The position numbers and the translations under genes were made by a program. Positions 56,601 to 64,000 of a stretch of 64,000 bases of DNA are shown piece by piece. The stretch is from positions 39,289,034-39,353,033 of the forward strand of contig OX419762.1 of NCBI GenBank assembly GCA_948567375.1, read 5' to 3'. The notes under the pieces were generated by a model. That model had not been told where the DNA came from, searched no databases, and saw nothing but the letters and a program-made list of their open reading frames with translations. Origin of the DNA: Lunularia cruciata. Its lineage: Eukaryota; Streptophyta; Marchantiopsida; Lunulariales; Lunulariaceae. Position 1 is the first letter of the stretch, and each line of letters opens with the position of its first letter.

Positions 56601-57659
56601 TCAATTTTGCATCCAAATGTTAGCGTCATTGCAATCAGGTTCTTGATCTCCTTTTGCTAAATTTTTGTTGTCCTTTTAGAGTAAAATTCCTCGACTCCAA
56701 TTAATTTCTTGGTTGCAACAAGATGATGCAAATCATTTTCCATAACTCATGCTATCTCTTTCACCATACTAATCTATGGAAATGAACCACCACACCAATG
56801 CAAAACTCCAAAGCCTACTGGTTTAGTTTATTAACATGAGCATTTGCACACAACATTTGCATTTGTACACAACATTTGCATTTGTAGATGGTGAATTTGA
56901 ATTTGAATAGTTGAGAGCAGCATTTTGGATCTGCCAAAAAATTTCATAAATCACACTCTAAGCATCACCCACCAAAAAAACATTGCAACTCTCTCAAGAA
57001 GCCACATCATGTCTTTTGACAATCATTTATTTCACTACGGCAATCCTAAACATCCATAATATAGTGCCTAATTTTTATAAATTAACACAAATTCATGTGA
57101 TATACAATAAAAAAAATTTTGAAGCATTCATTTATTACCACCTCATTTCCTTACAAATTTCACTAAAAATAGTTACAAAGTTTGTTATTTATCTTGTAGA
57201 CATCTATCATAACTATTTTTGAAACCCCCTACTGTTTGTCAGGTTTGAGTCAGTGTTAATAGTTAGTCTTATTCTCATAATGCAACTAGGTCACTAGACT
57301 TGCTTTGTTAGTCTGAAGTAAAGGTTTAAGGAGAGCTTCATTTTAGGGAAGTTGTGATATTGTAGTGGAGCTTGCTACTAATTGTAGTGGATGAGAAATT
57401 AACTTGGATTGTCAAAACATAAATATAATAAGTGTGTGGATGTGAATTGGATACCATGAAGTGATAACTTTCCTACCCTATGGAACTTTTACATTTTTTT
57501 TCACTTCCATCATATTGTCAAGGAATTTTTTTGGTGCCTACAATGTAGTTGTAGTGCTTGCTTTAATGCTTGTAGCCCCATCATGCCTGATGGGATTATC
57601 ACATTTGACATGTTTGTGTAGTTATACCACGAGTGAGCTCAACTCTCAAGTGGAGGAAA

Positions 57660-58560
57660 ATTAGGAGTCACATCAATTGCTTATTGAATAGAGAAATCAA
57701 GATGTCCTTGAATTAGAGAGTTTTCTTGCTTTCAACCAGCCAGTTAGTGAAGAACAAGAGATGGGAATCAGTGAAATTCATAAACCAATTTGAAGAGATG
57801 AATGAGATTTTCAAAAAACTAGGGGAGTTGCTCCTTGATCATAGAAAATAGGACGTCCTTCAATTAGAAAATATTTTTCTCAAAGAGGCAATCATTGATG
57901 AATGGGAGCCGGATGAGATTCTTGCACAAAGAAATGAGATCTCCTTGAATAAAGAAAAAGGGCAACCACGTAGAAAACATGAAGGATAGGAATACCTCAT
58001 CAAGCAGTATAAGGGAGAGACAAAAAGGTAAATGGGGCTAAGTCCCAATAGAGTCTATTTGAGAAATCTGCCCTATTGCACATACGATATTTGAGCTATG
58101 CAAGTCGTACGATTACAAACAACTAGAGCATCCAAAGAAGCATCACCTAGTGTGATTGCTCTCCTATGGAGCGCACAAACCAAGTACCCTCTGTAGAGTA
58201 ATGGACACAAACAGTCTGAAATATGCTACAAAGTATAAGAGTGAGAGTGATACCCCGGTGACTAACATGATAAGCTCTTTGATCTCCTTGAATTAAAGAG
58301 TTTTCTTGATTTCAATCAACCATAGGGGCTGACAATCCATGAAATTCAGAACAATTTGGGGAGGTAAAAGAGATTTTCAAACTTAGGGAGTTGCTTATTG
58401 AGTAGAGAAAATAGGATGTCCTTCAATTAGAGAATGAAATTGTTTTCAATGAGGTAGTTACTAAAGAATGGAAACTAGGTATTCCAAAAATTCAAGAACA
58501 ATTTGTGGAGGCAAATGGGATTTACAAAAAACTGCAATGAATGAGATTCCTTTTTAAGAT
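57660..58560 (+). pseudogene. Repeated gag-like coiled-coil remnants around an R2-like insertion
   Basis: Blocks such as GATGTCCTTGAATTAGAGAG and GTCCTTCAATTAGA recur at about 57700, 57850, 58280 and 58420. They encode helical repeats (QDVLELESFLAFNQP; QDVLQLENIFL). The R2-like fragment 57955-58280 is inserted in one of them. No other domain is recognisable. Confidence 0.5.
57955..58280 (-). mobile_element. 5'-truncated R2-like element (3' 326 bp)
   Basis: Homologous to 39326-39650 (same strand) and, reversed, to about 27230-27545. It holds the last codons of the endonuclease-like region and the 3' untranslated region. The flanks GATCTCCTTGAATAAAG (57938-57954) and GATCTCCTTGAATTAAAG (58281-58298) form a target duplication that differs by one inserted base. 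This confirms the 3' end of the family. Confidence 0.85.
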
Positions 58561-61500
58561 AGTGAGTTTCATTGCCTAACTTAAGTCCATACTTAAAGAG
58601 AAAAAGATTCTTCAATGTATTCATGGATTATTTCTTGTTTACTAAGTTCCATAGTTTAAATTGGCCAATTCAAGCAAATTTACAAATTTGAAGTTGATAA
58701 TTAGCCTTCATCATACTCAACTGACCAAAATAAAGCAATGGATATCCATTTGACAAATTTTACTTTGTAGTCCTTTGGTTGTTTAAGTTTCTAAATATAA
58801 TTCAGTAGACTATTATCTTTTATAAAAGTTCTTTTTAGGTATCCTCTATTTGATTTTTTGCTTTTCAATTTAGAAAATATTTGATGGAGTACTAGTTCCT
58901 TCTATTCAATATACTTCTTGAACTTAATCCTCAACAATTCTTATATAAGAATTGTGTGTTAGTTCTACTCTCTCTAAAATTAATTTTAAGTTTTTTGTTT
59001 GTTGAAGAAGAATTTGTATGGTTGGTATGAGAAGCATCCTTGAGTGTGGAGACTTTGTCACTTGACTCATGAAGTTCATACCAAACATGTACATCAAATG
59101 TTATCTCAATCTATATAAACTAAATTAAAAATTCATAGGTTAATGGTAATGGGGAGCACTCATATCATCATTCTTCTTCACTTCCTTATATCTCTTTTTG
59201 AAGTATCAATTCAAAGAACAAGTTGAAAATTTATCTAACACTTACTCTATTATATACCCTTTTGAATTTTTCTCTCTTTAAAATTAAATAGCTATGACTA
59301 GCTTTTGTAGCAAGTCTTTCCATTTTCTTCAACCACCAAGGGATGTTACTTTCTTAACTTTCCAAGGAAGGTGATTCACTCTTATGAAAAGGAATTGTTC
59401 ATTGATGTTTTTGTAACTTGGATGCACATAAAGACAAAAATAAGATGCACATAAGTGTCATTTTGTATAAATAGAAATGCTAATAAAGCCCATAATAATC
59501 TCTCATGTGAATTGATGATATGCATATAAGACAAACTCTAACCAACACACTAGTCAAAGACTTTGTTTGCAAGTCTTGACTACCTATGCTTAATTTCACT
59601 CATTTGTTACTCTTGAACTCAGTAAAATTCTATGCTTATTTCACACATAAATTAATCTTGACTTTGCTTAGAAGTCTATGCTTAACTACATCCATAAAAT
59701 TTTATTAACTACTATAATAGCCAATATCCTTGACTAGATAAGAGCTTTAACTTTAGTTTTGACTATTGAAAGATGACTATTCAAAGAGATATTATTCAAA
59801 GAGATATTATTACTATTCAAAGTATAGCTCTTCACCTATGTAGAAGTTGTGCAAGAAAGAAGAAAAGTGGTCAATTGCAAGAGGATGGAGACTCTATGTA
59901 ACCGTCAAAGTGTTTGAAGAAAAGAGAATTGATGTAGAAATTGAGTTGCATGTCTATACTCTCTATTTTAACTTAGCATGAAGGAGCAATGGAAGCAAAT
60001 ATTGATTTAGAAGTGGAGTGCACTTTTAGAGAGACTAAGAAAACCTAATGATAGCCACCTAGGTCCGTATGTTATGCTCTTCTTTGCAAATGATCAATTT
60101 CTTGTAAAAACTTATGAAACTTTAATGTAATCTCTTGATGTTTTAATATGTCTTCATGGACTTTAAGAGCGCTTGTAAGGTCCAAGGAAAAACATCTCTA
60201 TTATGATTGACCAAAGAATAGCTTGTAATAGTACAGACCATAGAGCTTACAAATTGATGTAAGGGTATAAGAATCCTTGTGTACATATATAATGTAGGTA
60301 AACCTAAAAGAAAAGAGCCTAAATAGAATTCAAAGAATATAACTATAAAAATTAGTGAAGAAGGCATTGATAGAAAAGGCTAATGTGAAAAGAGTATCTA
60401 TAGAAGTGATAGGAAAAACATGAACTCTTTTTATGCTAGCTTAATTTTATACTCACCTAAAGACAATATAGTAAAACTTACATGAGCTGCATAGAGTATA
60501 TCTAATAATATGTTGATATATATGGATCTATAGTGGATAGAGGTTTTGGTGAAAGTTGTGGTAGAGGAAATATGGTTTTTTGGTCTAGGTGACCAAGGAG
60601 GGTTGGGCTAGGAGGATCATCCAATGGAAAATATCTTCTTCCAAAGGTAAAGATAAGGGTGTGACAATAAGATGGAGAAGACTTCATAGAGGTGAACTTG
60701 AGCAATTATAGATGTGTGAAATATAAGAATCCTTGACAAGAATGGATAATAGATTGTATATAAGAAGTAGAAAGTGGACGATGAGGTTTATCACTTATAG
60801 TAGTCCTTCTAAAACCATATGCCAAAGAACAAAATGGTATATTTTACAAAATAAATAGTACCACATAAACTTCCCATCAAAATAAGAAATACACACAAAG
60901 AGGATAAATAATGAATAGATTATGAAAGAGAAATAAATGTATAACATACATTACCAGAAAGAAGATAAATAAAAATAAGAAATTATATGATAAAAGTGAA
61001 AACATGAAAGAAGCAAAAAAGATTACCTACAGAGATCACCTCCATAACTAAAGAAAGAAAGATCTAGAATAAAATCATACAACTTAGGTTTGAATTTCAT
61101 GGCCTCAATCTTAATTTCAATTTCCGCTCCAAGATCTTGGTCTCAAGGAGATTTTTAATCTAATTCACATATATCAATTTGGCTTTTAAGTTCAATTGCA
61201 TCTCCAAAGTAGCATGAAATTTCATGTTGTTTGAAGAGAAAGAAACTAAGATATTATGACAAATTAGTTTCATAAGCTTCAAATATTTCTTTTGCACAAT
61301 TGTTGAGTAAGTGCATAAATTGAATGGTACATGAATGAAAAAGATTTTGACCATACCAAAGTGAATGCAAATAAGTTCTTTTGTCAAATGGAATGCCAAA
61401 TTCTCTTAAGTGTCAATTCATGCTCAACTTAAACATCAATTTGACTAAAGGATATTCAAGTTCTTCTCATAGATCCAAGAAATTTGAGAAAAATAAGGGA

Positions 61501-62934
61501 GATGGATGAATAGAGGCTTTCCTCAATAGTTTTTGCTTACTTGCTTAATCAAAAGATGGTCATGGTTAATTGCAATTTATCTGACCTCAAGACTTAGACT
61601 CCTCTTGAGGTATCAAGGTATGCAAAGAATTGATAACCTTGCTTGTCTTTCTCTTGGTGTGTATAACAACCCTATAACTATCAAATTGTAGAAATTTGAT
61701 AAGTAATAGATTGTTCACACAAGGATTAGTTTGGATGTCGTCACATACAAAGAGAAATGTTACAAAGCAATCCTCCAACATATTACTTGTTTAACCTCTT
61801 ACATAGAAATCAATCCTAGAAAGAGGAATGTCACAAAGGATAAATTTAACTAACCCTTTAGATTGATGACTTAGCTTGGAGATGTTACTTTCTTCTTACC
61901 AATAGATTCTTATTCCTTCCAAAGGTATATATTTTGCGTTTCCTCAAAATCACGTCTCTGAAGGAGTATTTTCATGAAAGGTGCAATCTTCAAAAAATAT
62001 TTTCTTTGGCTACTTTGAACACTACAACACTCAAAAGAGTTTTTTCAATGCATTACTTCTAGGAAATGAATGTAGAAACCAAGGATTTAACCCACAAGAC
62101 TCTCAAAATTTCCATCTTCAAAGATTCAACAATATTCATAGACCCAAAGGAACCCACTCACACTTCACAAAGGTATTTAAACAAGTGATGAAGAGAAATA
62201 GCTCTTTCATTTTATTCATCTCTTGCTCATGGAATGCACCAAACATACAAATTAAATAGCTAAACACTTGGAAGTAACTCTAAAACCTAACTACCATTAG
62301 CTATGTAACAAAAGAATTGATTAATTATTCTAGAAAGGAATTGTTGTTGAGACCCCTTCTACTTCTTTAATGGTTAAAACAATCACTTGTCTTAAAGATC
62401 TTGCAATATCTACTTCCTTCATCACAATCAACTCCTCTTCAAGATCAAATCTAGCTAGACCTCCATAATGTGAACATGAAATTATAGCCCAAGGAGTTGA
62501 TTTATATGTCATAGTTGGTTGCCTTGGTTCTCACATGCTAGTTCCAAAATCAAGAAACATTCAAGAGATTTTATATGTTTATAACTCTCACTACAAACCT
62601 CCAATCAAGACAATCTTGGGCTCAATCAAAAGCTCTTGCAAAGATAATGCCAAAATGCTAAAAAAAACCTAAATTTGACTTGTGATGACAAGGATAAATA
62701 TATATTCCTCTAAATCTGCTCTACCTTAGCTCTAAAACCCATGAAAATTCCAAAACTTTGAATGCTAATAACTTTTATTACATACTTCCAAACTTCAAAA
62801 TCTTGATCTCAATGAAAAACACTTGAAAAGACTCTTGTACCAATATGAAAATCATGCTATTTTCACATTCAACTACAAAAATTACAAGCCTTGAAGTGTG
62901 TATTGCAAAATTCCTACATAATGAATGTCTTTTA
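58561..62934. other. Long AT-rich region without recognised gene
   Basis: No retrotransposon domain, no RNA gene and no splice-supported frame was found. A short tandem duplication (ATTATTCAAAGAGAT) lies near 59786-59815. Frames of 60-92 codons on both strands appear random. Confidence 0.5.
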
Positions 62935-63035
62935 GACTTTTAGTCTCTATGACTTTGGGCCTCCAAGATCTTTGGATCTTTGGGACTTTAGGCCTTTGGG
63001 TCTTTGAGTCTCCAGGTCTTTGGGTCTTTAGGATG
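62935..63035 (+). repeat. Short minisatellite of CTTTGGGTC-type units
   Basis: About 100 bp of degenerate 9-18-bp units (CTTTGGGTCTTTGAGTCTCC, TCTTTGGATCTTTGGG). In frame they would give LWVF-like repeats, which is not evidence of a gene. Confidence 0.8.
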
Positions 63036-64000
63036 AGCTCTAGACTTCACAAAAAAGTGATCTCACATCATAGTTCCTTTGGCTTAATTCCTAATTTTCC
63101 CAATAAAAAAGATAATTTTGAGCTAACCATGCTTCTTGTCCATGAAGGAATACAAAATGAAGGTAAATCTTCCTATAAACATACAAAGCTACCATACTTA
63201 AAGTAGAAACTAAATGACAAGAAAGAAAATTTGAAAATTCTATGCACCACAATATGGTACAATATTACTTTTATGAATGAACTTCCATATGAATACAAAC
63301 AATATACTTGCTAAAAGAAGCAATTGTCATGGCTTTGAAGGGGCAAGAAGAGTTCAAGATTTGGAGGTGTTTGGAATTGAGTTAGGAATCAATAAAAATT
63401 GTAGACATTTTTGGAGTAGCATTAAGGATTGTGAGTGGCAAATTTGCAATTGTGATTTTACCTAAGAGTAGGGCCAAGTTTGGAAGAGTGGTGATCTCTT
63501 TTTTTCATAATATATCTTCTTATATCACTATAATTTTCCTTTATATTTTATAATACTCTCATTCATTTCTCCTTATATTTCTTAATTTTGGTTTATAATT
63601 CATGTTCAATCTATTATTTATGTGTCTCTTATGTATCTTTATTGGTATCATTGTGTTTGGAGATACCTTCAACCATATCTCTCATGTTTCCTCCTTTTTG
63701 TTCTTTTCCATGGGGAATTAGAAAGACTAGCATAGGTGATATTCCTCATCTAGAAATCTATACTTCTTATGGGAAATCTAGGAATAGATCATATCTTAAA
63801 AAAATTTAGCAGATATCTACAATTGATCAAGTTCATCCAAATAGAGTCTATTTGATCTTACTTCACATACCACCTAGTGAGGTAAGATTAAAGAGACCTC
63901 ACCACTAGAGGACTTTACATAGGTTGATTCTTCTAAGTAGAATCCCATACCTTGGTCATGTATATTCATGCATGATCCTCCAACCTCTATTAACTAACCA
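63036..64000. other. Right end without recognised gene
   Basis: AT-rich. The plus frames 63277-63465 and 63588-63809 show no known domain. Confidence 0.45.

Overview
This is nuclear DNA from a land plant. It has spliceosomal introns with GT..AG borders, a chloroplast-targeted plant protein (PIFI/DUF3531), and a dense load of Ty3/gypsy and Ty1/copia retrotransposons. The introns I could place are all 200-450 bp and the repeats are AT-rich, which resembles a moss or other bryophyte. That assignment is a guess. There are no bacterial-type operons, CRISPR arrays, rRNAs or recognisable tRNAs.

Regions 1-27.5 kb: a repeat graveyard that can be read as a nested stack. I name three LTR families A, B and C. 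An old C-family chromovirus (C1, plus strand) is split into pieces at 2335-3245, 17504-18385, 19139-19231 and 25329-26173. Its first gap holds an A-family chromovirus (E, 3246-17503). E in turn holds a solo B LTR (8093-9971) and a near-complete reverse-strand C element (C2, 11430-17196) that landed at E's polypurine tract. C1's second gap holds a solo A LTR (18386-19138). Its third gap holds a reverse A LTR (target duplication CTTAT), itself split by a B element (19433-24944, target duplication TGCAT). Nearly all coding frames are broken by stops and frameshifts.

Region 27.5-39.3 kb: a gene island with higher GC. PIFI (plus, 8 exons, 322 codons) is a stromal factor linked to NDH-dependent chlororespiration. 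Next come an unidentified reverse-strand multi-exon gene or pseudogene (about 31.4-33.5 kb), a cyclic phosphodiesterase (minus, 3 exons, 177 codons), and the complex I 18-kDa subunit NDUFS4 (plus, 5 exons including a 30-bp microexon, 160 codons). The last two genes are divergent across 1.26 kb. The genes look like independent housekeeping loci, not a pathway cluster.

Region 39.3-64 kb: a non-LTR retrotransposon of the restriction-like-endonuclease type (R2-like architecture: N-terminal C2H2 finger, RT, CCHC, PD-(D/E)XK-like region), minus strand at 39321-43812, with a 14-bp target duplication and an A-family LTR inserted in it. Two further truncated copies lie at 26174-27545 and 57955-58280. 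Beyond it are gag-like coiled-coil remnants (45.5-47.1 and 57.66-58.56 kb), a decayed Ty1/copia element (51.7-54.6 kb), and long AT-rich stretches without recognisable genes.

The strongest leads are: heat-shock-element-like arrays directly upstream of the TATA box in all four C-family LTRs; the R2-like element and its copies flanking the gene island with converging 3' ends; a perfect 46-bp palindrome at 49254; a template-switch hairpin at 12896; and the unidentified gene between PIFI and the cyclic phosphodiesterase.
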